Position numbers and translations under genes: made by a program. A stretch of DNA of 29,781 nucleotides from positions 1 to 29,781 of the forward strand of contig JAEEXV010000308.1 of the NCBI GenBank assembly GCA_016287975.1, written 5' to 3'. The notes beneath the pieces were generated by a model. It was not told the origin of the DNA and made no database searches. It was given only the letters and a program-made list of their open reading frames with translations. The DNA comes from Lentisphaeria bacterium (GTDB lineage: Bacteria; Verrucomicrobiota; Lentisphaeria; Oligosphaerales; Oligosphaeraceae). Shown here one piece after another: positions 8,111-14,671 of the stretch (position 1 is its first letter; the number at the start of each line of letters is the position of its first letter).

Positions 8111-8875
8111 CTATTTCATGTTGAAGTAATCGGCGCCCACGACGGAATACGGGTCTTCCGCCGGGCAGCGGAACGCCTCGACATGGCAGTCCATCCACGC
8201 AATGTTCACCGCCGCGTTCCCGGAGTGGATGGGGGAGATCCAGCCAGTGCATTTCGTTGTGTTGAACCCCAGCCCGCTGCTCCCGATGTAGCGCGGTGGA
8301 TTCAACTTCCAGTTGTCCCCGTTCTTCGCGTCCCCCAGCAACATCTTCTGCGATGGACGCCGATATCCGGTGCGGCAGAGGCTGCGGTTCTTGTCCACCT
8401 CGCCGGGGAAAGGCCAGTCCGTCATGCCGAAGCAGGAATATGCGTACGGATCCGTGCCCTTGATGACGCTCAGTGACGCAGCACTGTCCGCCGAGGTCTC
8501 CCACAACTTCATTTTCGTGGCACCCCAGTCTGAAGAGGACACCGTGCGGCTCTTCCCCGTCGGGCACAGGAAGTCTCGCCCATGCGAGTAGCCGTTCTCG
8601 ATCAGCAGCGTCGTCCAGAAATAACACCGGTCCACGTCTTTGACATACCCCGGGACACGGGACGCCACCGGCACCGGGAAGAATTGCGAGTGGTCGTTGA
8701 TGTACATCTCCATCCCGTACGACAGTTGCTTCAGCGAGGAGACGCATGAGATGTCCCGCGCCTTCTCCCGCGCTTTCGACAGCGCCGGCAGCAGCATCGA
8801 GGCGAGTATCGCGATGATCGCGATGACAACCAGCAGTTCAATTAGGGTGAAATGGCGTTGCGTTCCTTGATACAT
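8111..8875 (-). CDS. Pseudopilin-like protein with prepilin N-terminal leader
   Basis: 254 residues. The leader is short (8 residues) and followed by [18 protein letters not shown] and the [10 protein letters not shown] sequence seen also at 21937-22659. The glutamate at +5 of the mature form is present, but the residue before the Phe is His, not the usual Gly of a prepilin-peptidase site. The rest is a beta-rich extracellular domain with cysteines. Near the end, [19 protein letters not shown] is a variant of the H-X9-DG motif, with 11 spacer residues and DC for DG. GGGAGG stands before the ATG. It is the first gene after the AraC-type promoter at 8944-9007 and directly precedes the secreted glycosidase. 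Proteins of this type are abundant in Lentisphaerota and Planctomycetota; whether they form pili or act as membrane-anchored partners is unknown. Confidence 0.85.
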   Translation of the reverse strand: MYQGTQRHFTLIELLVVIAIIAILASMLLPALSKAREKARDISCVSSLKQLSYGMEMYINDHSQFFPVPVASRVPGYVKDVDRCYFWTTLLIENGYSHGRDFLCPTGKSRTVSSSDWGATKMKLWETSADSAASLSVIKGTDPYAYSCFGMTDWPFPGEVDKNRSLCRTGYRRPSQKMLLGDAKNGDNWKLNPPRYIGSSGLGFNTTKCTGWISPIHSGNAAVNIAWMDCHVEAFRCPAEDPYSVVGADYFNMK

Positions 8876-8943
8876 GAGATTGTCCTCCCGTTTGTGGCGC
8901 TTGTGGGAAAATGCCCTACCGAAAACAAATCGACACTGTGCTT

Positions 8944-9007
8944 ATTATAGCCAAAAAAGGGGAAATAACCTTAATGATAGTGCCAAGTATCTTTGTGGTA
9001 GTGCCAA
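8944..9007 (-). promoter_or_regulatory. AraC-type activated promoter for the pseudopilin-glycosidase operon
   Basis: On the minus strand two identical nonamers TTGGCACTA lie at 9007-8999 and 8986-8978, exactly 21 bp apart. That is two helical turns, the classical spacing of AraC-family half-sites. Downstream is a perfect -10 TATAAT (8949-8944). The 17-bp-spaced -35 hexamer (8972-8967, AAGGTT) is poor, as expected for an activator-dependent promoter. The proximal half-site ends five bases from the -35. The 5' leader would be about 60 bases. The AraC gene that could bind here ends at 9033, just upstream. Confidence 0.68.
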
Positions 9008-9032
9008 TCTGGCGACTTACCCGTCCGAAGCC

Positions 9033-9872
9033 TCACTTTCGGAAACTGGAAGGGGCGACGCCGTAGGCGCGGTGGAATAGCTTGCAGAAATAGTTGCCGT
9101 CGCAGAAGCCGCACTCCGTGGCGATGTCGGTGATCTTGCGGTTGGTGGACAGAACCCATTCGGCGGCGTGCTGGAGACGGATGCGGAGCAGATATTCGAC
9201 CGGCGTGAAGCCCGTGTAATCCCGGAAGGCGCGGAACAACGTCCGCCGAGACATGCTGGCAGTTGCGCAGAGTTCCTCTATGCCGATGTCGCGCGTGTAG
9301 TCACGCCGAAGCAATGCGATCAATGGCTCCACGCGCTCACGCAGCCGACTGTAACTGTCGCCGCGGGTGCCGTTGCGCAGAATCAGTTCCAGCAGATCCG
9401 TGAAGCGGGCGACGGCGCGCAGATGCGAACTGGCGTCCTTGCCGTAGAGTTCGGCCTCCATGCGCGAGGCTGCCGCATCAAGGGCGCTACGCTCAGCGGG
9501 GCGGAAATGGAATGACGCGCCCGCGTTGGGGGCGGTGGTGAAGCACGCCGGCAATTCCTCCAGACGAGGCGCGGCCAGCAGTTCCTCGGGGCGACAGATG
9601 ACATTGAGGATGGCGAGGCTTCCGGCCTCGTCATAGCCATGCACCGTGCCCGGTGGCACGATCAGCACATCGCCGGGATGCAGTTGGCGGCTGCCGCCCA
9701 GCCCGACGAAGATGGAAAGCGGATGCCCCTCCAGAATCACCGCGATCTCCGTGAAGTCATGGCGATGGAAGTTGCGGCTTCCGTGGCGTCCCGCCGACAC
9801 GCGCCTGACCGCCAACGGCAGCGCCATAGTCCCGACGTAGATCTTCAACGGGTATTGGCGGTACTCCTCCAT
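9033..9872 (-). CDS. AraC-family transcriptional regulator (locus A)
   Basis: 279 residues. The N-terminal cupin-like sensor (about 30-75) contains HRHDFTEIAVILEG and HPGDVLIVPPGTVHGY, as in RhaS/RhaR-type sugar regulators. The C-terminal DNA-binding domain (about 180-279) has two helix-turn-helix motifs: IEELCATASMSRRTLFRAFR, then ITDIATECGFCDGNYFCKLF ending YGVAPSSFRK. The start codon lies nine bases after the stop of the PHP-like gene; the nearest GGAGG is about 15 bases upstream, so translation is probably coupled. Its likely target is the promoter at 8944-9007, just past its own 3' end. Because a GH78 rhamnosidase is in the regulated operon, a rhamnose-containing ligand is a reasonable guess. 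Confidence 0.9.
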   Translation of the reverse strand: MEEYRQYPLKIYVGTMALPLAVRRVSAGRHGSRNFHRHDFTEIAVILEGHPLSIFVGLGGSRQLHPGDVLIVPPGTVHGYDEAGSLAILNVICRPEELLAAPRLEELPACFTTAPNAGASFHFRPAERSALDAAASRMEAELYGKDASSHLRAVARFTDLLELILRNGTRGDSYSRLRERVEPLIALLRRDYTRDIGIEELCATASMSRRTLFRAFRDYTGFTPVEYLLRIRLQHAAEWVLSTNRKITDIATECGFCDGNYFCKLFHRAYGVAPSSFRK

Positions 9873-9881
9873 GCCCGCGCG

Positions 9882-11660
9882 TCACGCCTCCGGCTTCGCC
9901 GCCTCGGCGAAGAAGGGCGTCGAGACCAGGATGTGCAGCGGGGTGTCCCCCTCGATCTCCACGCGCAGGAAGCGGTCGATCGCGCCTGCGGGGATGTCGA
10001 TCTCCGCGTCGACCGAGAGCCCCGACAGCGCGCGGCGCTCCAGCGCCTTGTCCGCCGAATAGACGCGCAGTTCCCTGAGTTCGCCGTCGGCAAGACGCGC
10101 ATGGATCTTCAGCGTGTGCGGCTGGGACGGGTCGACGGCGTCGCCTGGCAAGGTGTTGTCGTCCAGCGTCACGTCGCCCTCGGCGAAATGCGCGGCGGCG
10201 AGGGTGTGGTGGGCGCGGATGGCCTTGACCACGCTCGCCTGGCACGGCCGTTCGCCCTGCAGATAGACGAAGTTCACGGCGGGGTTGTCGAGAATGCGGC
10301 GCAGCCCGAAGAGATCCACCGAGTTCATCACCGCGATGCGCCCGCCCTGCAGCCAGTATTTCTCGATGTCGCTGCCGGAGAGGGGGCCCATCGGCTCCTG
10401 GTCCACGGCGTCATACTCGGGGTAGCTGTGCCAGTAGTCGACATACGGGTGGGTCGCGCAGGCGGCGCCGTGGTGCTCGTGGACGAACGCGATGGCGCGC
10501 TTGAGGTAGGCGTCGACCTCCTCGTCGCTGAAGAAGCTGCGCGTGAACTCGGGCGTGTAGGCGTCGTGGTCGATGCCGATCGCGAGGATGTGGTAGGTGT
10601 TGTGGAAGCGCCTGCACTCCGCAGGATAGGCCTTGCCGCCCACGGTCTTCATCTGGTTCCAGTTGAACGGGTGGTACTCCTGCCCGTCCAGGAACAGCAC
10701 CTTGTCGTCCGAGTACTTCGCGGGATTCAGCTTGCCGCCGTACGGCGCGGCGTCCTTGAGCGCGAGCGAGCAGATGTCGTAGTCCATCAGGCGCATCTCG
10801 GCGTTGATGGTGCCCGGGGCCGAATCGGCGCCGAACCAGTCCAGCGAATGCATGTGGATCGCCAGTTTGTAGTTGCGCTTCTCGGGCAGCGCCCCGCGGC
10901 CCTGCGCGGACGGCTCGGGCTGGCCCGCGCGGAAGCGCTTGAGATAGGCCAGCAGGTTCGGCAGATAGCGCCGCCAGAAGGCCAGGCACTTCTCCGCCTC
11001 AGGCGTCTGCACCTCCGGGAAGAGCAGCTGGTTCAGGAAAAACAGCCCCTTGCCGTGCCGCGCCTGCAGGAGCAGCGCCCCGTCCCGCACGGCGGGATCC
11101 ATGTACGACCCCAGGATTTCCCAGGCGGGGTTCGCGAGGAAGCAGGAGAGCGCGGCGGTGCGCACTTCCTCGGGCGTCACCGGCCCCTCGGGGTGGCTGA
11201 GGATGTCGAAGCTGTTGACCTGGATGCGCCAGTCGAGCATCTCGTCCGGCGCGATCCGGTTCGGCGTGCTGAAGAGGCCCTTGCCGCGCGGCTCGATCCA
11301 CGGCATCATGTAGTTGTAGTAGACGGGCGTGTCGGCGGCGACGCGGATGGTCTCCATGTAGCGCGAGATCAGCTGCGTGTAGCCCACCTGCGCGTGCGGC
11401 AGGAAATAGGGCGCCCAGCGGCGGTAGTCCTGGTGCATGAACAGGCAGATCCCCCCGCGGTACACCCAGTCCTGGATGTACAACTCGTCGTTCTCGACAT
11501 AGTCGTCGAAGCCGTTCTGCTCGATCAGCGCGACGTCGTATTTCTCCAGGTAGCCTGGCTGGCTGTAGTCGATCTCCTCGACCTCGACCCCCTGGCCGCG
11601 CAGCCACTCCACGAAACTGAACGGCGGACGGAACCAATGTTTGAAGTATCCGATTTTCAT
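9882..11660 (-). CDS. Uncharacterised two-domain protein with GATase-like N-terminus and PHP-like C-terminal half
   Basis: 592 residues, no signal peptide. Residues 1 to about 220 read as a ThuA/GATase-like Rossmann fold (MKIGYFKHWFRPPFSFVEWL, then YDVALIEQNGFDDYVENDEL and GKGLFFLNQLLFPEV). From about 260 the sequence resembles the PHP metallohydrolase fold: LAIHMHSLDWFG near 267, FLDGQEYHPFNWNQ, HNTYHILAIGIDHD and CATHPYVDYWHSYP supply most expected metal-binding His/Asp/Glu residues. The usual final D-x-H was not found. The last 80 residues are beta-rich. The gene heads locus A and is followed by AraC with a nine-base gap. A partial, internally deleted second copy lies at 2431-2637. No named family was recognised; a metal-dependent hydrolase is inference. 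The ATG at 11660 has a weak RBS (AGG six bases upstream). Confidence 0.72.
   Translation of the reverse strand: MKIGYFKHWFRPPFSFVEWLRGQGVEVEEIDYSQPGYLEKYDVALIEQNGFDDYVENDELYIQDWVYRGGICLFMHQDYRRWAPYFLPHAQVGYTQLISRYMETIRVAADTPVYYNYMMPWIEPRGKGLFSTPNRIAPDEMLDWRIQVNSFDILSHPEGPVTPEEVRTAALSCFLANPAWEILGSYMDPAVRDGALLLQARHGKGLFFLNQLLFPEVQTPEAEKCLAFWRRYLPNLLAYLKRFRAGQPEPSAQGRGALPEKRNYKLAIHMHSLDWFGADSAPGTINAEMRLMDYDICSLALKDAAPYGGKLNPAKYSDDKVLFLDGQEYHPFNWNQMKTVGGKAYPAECRRFHNTYHILAIGIDHDAYTPEFTRSFFSDEEVDAYLKRAIAFVHEHHGAACATHPYVDYWHSYPEYDAVDQEPMGPLSGSDIEKYWLQGGRIAVMNSVDLFGLRRILDNPAVNFVYLQGERPCQASVVKAIRAHHTLAAAHFAEGDVTLDDNTLPGDAVDPSQPHTLKIHARLADGELRELRVYSADKALERRALSGLSVDAEIDIPAGAIDRFLRVEIEGDTPLHILVSTPFFAEAAKPEA
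9904..9980. repeat. 77-bp direct repeat, right copy
   Basis: Same orientation and 76/77 identity with 2444-2520. This copy lies inside the intact PHP-like gene and encodes its C-terminal IDRFLRVEIEGDTPLHILV segment and the STPFFAE that follows. Confidence 0.9.
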
Positions 11661-11666
11661 GGCAAA

Positions 11667-11705
11667 CCTAATGCATCCCCTCCGTCCGCCTAATGTATGC
11701 CCTCC
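11667..11705. repeat. Pair of 17-bp direct repeats directly upstream of the PHP-like gene
   Basis: CCTAATGCATCCCCTCC (11667-11683) and CCTAATGTATGCCCTCC (11689-11705) match at 15 of 17 positions, 22 bp start to start. On the coding (minus) strand they read GGAGGG...CATTAGG. They end only six bases before the ATG at 11660, so they would lie in the mRNA leader or overlap a promoter. Each copy holds a GGAGGG followed by an ATG-like CATTAGG context. They may be operators or translation-control elements; no binding protein is known. Confidence 0.55.
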
Positions 11706-11711
11706 GCGCCG

Positions 11712-11727
11712 TTTCGCACGTGCAAAA
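11712..11727. promoter_or_regulatory. Operator-like palindrome in a divergent promoter region
   Basis: The sequence TTTCGCACGTGCAAAA is a 16-bp palindrome with a perfect GCACGTGC core and matching TTT/AAA ends; one base pair (11715/11724) does not match. It lies in the AT-richer gap between the PHP-like gene (minus) and the cyclo-ligase gene (plus), beside a possible minus-strand -10 (TATATT near 11735). It could be a site for a dimeric repressor. Confidence 0.3.
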
Positions 11728-11753
11728 ACGAGAAATATATTGCGCCTTTCCGC

Positions 11754-11781
11754 TTGCAGTTTTCAATTCACGCCATACTTT
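11754..11781 (+). promoter_or_regulatory. Candidate promoter of the housekeeping run
   Basis: TTGCAG (11754-11759), 16-bp spacer, TACTTT (11776-11781). Transcription would begin around 11788, only one or two bases before the GTG start at 11790. That fits the absence of any Shine-Dalgarno sequence and suggests a leaderless mRNA. Confidence 0.4.
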
Positions 11782-11789
11782 ATTGAATT

Positions 11790-12374
11790 GTGCAAACGGC
11801 GGCGGAGACAGACAAGACGCGGATTCGGCGGGAGATGGCCGCCTTGCTGGCCAGGAAATACCCCTCCCGGCGGCACTGCGTCTCCGAAGAACTCTGGCGG
11901 CGGCTCGACGCCCTGCCCGCGCTGGCCGACGCCCCCGTCATCGTCGCCTTCTGCGCCTTTCGGCAGGAGCCCGAACTCCAGCCGTGGCTGGACCGCCGCC
12001 TCGCCGAAGGGCGGCGGCTCCTGCTGCCCCGCTTCAACGCCGCCGCGCAGGCCTACGAACTCGTCCGCATCGCCTCGTCCGCAGGTGATTTGACGCCTGG
12101 CTTCTACGGCATTCCCGAACCCCGCGCGGACCTGCCGCCGGAGTCCGCCGTGCCCGCCGGCGCGCTGTGGCTGGTCCCGGGGCTCGCCTTCACGCCGCGC
12201 GGCCTCCGCCTGGGGCGCGGCAAGGGCTTCTACGACCGCCTCCTCGCCGCCCATCCAGGCGGCCGCCTCGTCGGCCTCGCCTTCGACTGCCAGATCCTGC
12301 CCGACCTCCCGCATTCCCCCTGGGACATTCCCATGGACTGGGTTGTCACCCCCACCCGTTCCATGCCCCGATAA
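11790..12374 (+). CDS. 5-formyltetrahydrofolate cyclo-ligase
   Basis: 194 residues, usual length for the family. It converts 5-formyl-THF to 5,10-methenyl-THF with ATP in the cytoplasm. The N-terminal KTRIRREMAALLARK segment matches the basic helix expected of the family, and GLAFTPRGLRLGRGKGFYDR is the family's C-terminal signature (usually G-x-AFD-x-x-G-x-RLGxGxGxYDR). The start is GTG at 11790. The next in-frame ATG would remove part of the conserved N-terminal helix. There is no RBS. The stop overlaps an ATG (TAATG) in the RNase Y frame, so the two genes are probably co-transcribed. The Escherichia coli counterpart is called ygfA/fau. Confidence 0.9.
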   Translation: MQTAAETDKTRIRREMAALLARKYPSRRHCVSEELWRRLDALPALADAPVIVAFCAFRQEPELQPWLDRRLAEGRRLLLPRFNAAAQAYELVRIASSAGDLTPGFYGIPEPRADLPPESAVPAGALWLVPGLAFTPRGLRLGRGKGFYDRLLAAHPGGRLVGLAFDCQILPDLPHSPWDIPMDWVVTPTRSMPR

Positions 12375-12451
12375 TGACCTCCATCCCTGGTTCCATCCTC
12401 GTATTCCTGCAAAGCACGCCGCCCTCGCCGATCGAGAAGGTGATCTACAAT

Positions 12452-14074
12452 ATGGACGCCACCACGGTCCGCCAGTGGCAGATCTGGCTGATCACAGGCG
12501 CGATCATCCTGCTGCTGCTGCTGGTCATCTGGCAGACCATCGTCGAGGCCCGAAAGCACCGCCCCTCCGTCGCCGCCCGCAAGGCCCGCGCCGACGCCGA
12601 CCGCCTCCTCGCCGAGGCCCGCCAGCAGGCCGAGCAGCTCCTCGCCCAGGCGCGCCAGGAGGCCGACATGTGCCTCAAGGACGCCAATGTCCGCGCCAAG
12701 GAGCAGATCCTCGCCGCCAAGGACGACTTCGAGAAGTCCCTCGCCGAGCGCCGCCAGGAACTCGCGCGCACCGAGGAGCGCCTTTCCAGGAAGGAGGACA
12801 ACGTCGACCTCAAGCTCACCCAGTTGCAGGACCGCCTCGCCGAACTCGACAAGCGCGATTCGGAGAACAAGGCCGAGAGCCAGCGCCTCCACGCCGACCG
12901 CCAGAAACTCGCCGCCGACCGCCAGAAGATCCTCGACGAACTCCAGCACATCGCGGGCATCGGCGCCGACGAGGCGCGGCGCATTCTCCTGGAGCGCCTG
13001 GAGGGCACCCTCGAAAAGGAGCGCGGGCAGTTGATCCGTCGCTTCCACGAGGACAATCTCCGCGCCCTCCATCTCGAAGGCCAGAAGATCATGGTCGACG
13101 CCATGCAGCGCTACGCGGGCGAATGCACCTACGAGCGCACCACCTCCATCGTGCAGCTGCCCGGCGACGAAATGAAGGGGCGCATCATCGGCCGCGAGGG
13201 CCGCAACATCCGCACCATCGAGGCCGCCACCGGCACCACCCTCCTCATCGACGACACCCCCCAGGCCGTCGTCATCTCCTGCTTCGACCCCATCCGCCGC
13301 GAAATCGCCCGCGAGACCCTTGAAAAACTCATCGCCGACGGGCGCATCCACCCCGCCCGCGTCGAAGACCTCGTCGAAAAGACCCGCCGCGACCTGGAGG
13401 CCGCCATCCAGAAGATCGGCCAGGAAACCGTCGACCAGCTCGGCATCCCGCACCTCAAGCCGAACCTCGTCGCCCTCATCGGACGACTCAAATACCGCTA
13501 CAGCTTCTCGCAGAACGTCCTCGCCCACTCCATCGAGGTCGCCTCCCTCATGGGCGCCATCGCCGCCGAACTCGGCCTCGACGAGGCCCAGGCGCGCCGC
13601 GCAGGACTCCTCCACGACATCGGCAAGGCCGTCGATTCCGAGGTCGAGGGCTCCCACGCCCTCATCGGAGCCGACCTCCTCCGGCGCGCAGGCGAAAGCG
13701 AGGAGATCGTCAATGCCGTCGCCGCCCACCACGAGGAAGCCGAGAAGAACAGCCTCCTCGCCGTCCTCGTCCAGGTCTGCGACGCCCTCTCCGCTGGGCG
13801 CCCCGGCGCCCGCGCCGAGACCACCGAACTCTATCTCAAGCGCCTGGAGGATCTCGAACGCATCGGACGGTCGTTCCCTGGCGTCGAAAGCTGCTTCGCC
13901 ATCCAGGCAGGACGCGAACTCCGCGTCATCGTCAAGCCCGAGCTCATCTCCGAGGACGCGGCCGCCGTCCTCGCCCACGATATCGCCGCCCGCATCGAAA
14001 AGGAAATGCGCTATCCTGGACAGATTCGCATCTCTGTCATCCGAGAGACACGGATCGTGGAATTCGCCAAGTGA
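12452..14074 (+). CDS. rny: Ribonuclease Y
   Basis: 540 residues from this start. Membrane-anchored endoribonuclease that starts mRNA decay. Domain order is canonical: transmembrane helix at about 11-30 (IWLITGAIILLLLLVIW), a long Ala/Arg/Glu-rich coiled coil (about 35-210), a KH RNA-binding domain (about 230-300; GRIIGREGRNIRT), and an HD domain (about 355-450) with LLHDIGK near residue 388 and the conserved SAGRPGAR. The C-terminal conserved region ends IRISVIRETRIVEFAK. The ATG at 12452 has a good RBS (GAAGGTGA) and gives the usual length. An in-frame ATG at 12374, overlapping the cyclo-ligase stop, would add 26 residues and cannot be excluded. The 18-bp tandem array begins inside the stop codon. 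Confidence 0.95.
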   Translation: MDATTVRQWQIWLITGAIILLLLLVIWQTIVEARKHRPSVAARKARADADRLLAEARQQAEQLLAQARQEADMCLKDANVRAKEQILAAKDDFEKSLAERRQELARTEERLSRKEDNVDLKLTQLQDRLAELDKRDSENKAESQRLHADRQKLAADRQKILDELQHIAGIGADEARRILLERLEGTLEKERGQLIRRFHEDNLRALHLEGQKIMVDAMQRYAGECTYERTTSIVQLPGDEMKGRIIGREGRNIRTIEAATGTTLLIDDTPQAVVISCFDPIRREIARETLEKLIADGRIHPARVEDLVEKTRRDLEAAIQKIGQETVDQLGIPHLKPNLVALIGRLKYRYSFSQNVLAHSIEVASLMGAIAAELGLDEAQARRAGLLHDIGKAVDSEVEGSHALIGADLLRRAGESEEIVNAVAAHHEEAEKNSLLAVLVQVCDALSAGRPGARAETTELYLKRLEDLERIGRSFPGVESCFAIQAGRELRVIVKPELISEDAAAVLAHDIAARIEKEMRYPGQIRISVIRETRIVEFAK

Positions 14075-14134
14075 CCGAAGCGACCGAAGGGACAGAAGCG
14101 ACCGAAGGGACAGAAGCGACCGAAGGGACAGAAG
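14072..14134 (+). repeat. 18-bp tandem repeat between rny and the Lrp gene
   Basis: The unit CGACCGAAGGGACAGAAG occurs three times without change (14081-14098, 14099-14116, 14117-14134), preceded by a half unit (TGACCGAAG, 14072-14080) that includes the rny stop codon. The array ends six bases before the Lrp start, and its purine-rich end AGAAGGG forms the likely ribosome-binding site. Perfect identity between copies suggests recent expansion by slippage. Confidence 0.95.
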
Positions 14135-14140
14135 GGCTTA

Positions 14141-14671
14141 ATGCCCCTAGCACCAGCCATAACCACCATGCAGCCAGCCACCGACACCATCGAATCCAAA
14201 GTGCTTGCGCTCCTAAAGCGCAACGCCCGCATCCCCGTGCAGGAGATGGCGGACCGTCTCAATGCCACCGCCGCCGAAGTCGAGGCGGTGATCGCGCGCC
14301 TGGAGAAGGAGCGCGTCATCCTCGGCTACAAGCCCATCCTCGCCGCCGAATGCGACAATGCGGACGAAGTCCGAGCGATCATCGAGGTGCAGGTGCAGCC
14401 CGAACGGGACACCGGCTTCGACCAGATCGCGCGCCGCCTCGGGCGTTTCTCCGAGGTCATCGCCGTCTACCTGGTCTCAGGGCACTATGACCTGCATCTC
14501 GAGGTCGTCGGGCGGTCGCTGCAGGAAGTGGCGCTGTTCGTCGCCAAGAAACTGGCCACGCAGGACGGGGTGAAATCCTGTCAGACGCTCTTCCTGCTCA
14601 AGAAGTACAAGGAAGCAGGAATCACCGTCGAGAAGGAAGAGCATTATGAACGCCTCAAAGTCACCCCGTAG
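14141..14671 (+). CDS. Lrp/AsnC-family transcriptional regulator
   Basis: 176 residues. An N-terminal winged HTH (about residues 15-65: VLALLKRNARIPVQEMADRL) is followed by the RAM/AsnC ligand-binding domain (about 75-160: GFDQIARRLGRFSEVIAVYL, then VSGHYDLHLEVVGRSLQEVA). Such proteins sense amino acids and act as octamers or similar. The ATG at 14141 has AGAAGGG from the repeat array in front; an ATG at 14168 would give a protein starting nearer the HTH and has no RBS. The gene overlaps the aminotransferase gene by 26 bases. An Lrp-aminotransferase pair suggests control of amino-acid metabolism by the product or substrate of that enzyme. Confidence 0.88.
   Translation: MPLAPAITTMQPATDTIESKVLALLKRNARIPVQEMADRLNATAAEVEAVIARLEKERVILGYKPILAAECDNADEVRAIIEVQVQPERDTGFDQIARRLGRFSEVIAVYLVSGHYDLHLEVVGRSLQEVALFVAKKLATQDGVKSCQTLFLLKKYKEAGITVEKEEHYERLKVTP

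Noticed and set aside
9639..11693. 684-codon plus-strand open frame opposite the PHP-like gene
   Set aside because: Arg/Val/Ala/His-rich low-information translation lying wholly antisense to a well-supported gene; long antisense frames are expected in GC-rich DNA.
12230..13978. 582-codon minus-strand open frame
   Set aside because: Mirror image of the RNase Y coiled-coil coding sequence; composed of repeated Leu/Gly/Ala/Glu/Val without domain signal.
14072..14134. Coding extension of RNase Y through the TEGTEA-encoding repeat
   Set aside because: The RNase Y frame ends at TGA 14072-14074 after a normal C-terminus; the repeat peptide appears in another frame.
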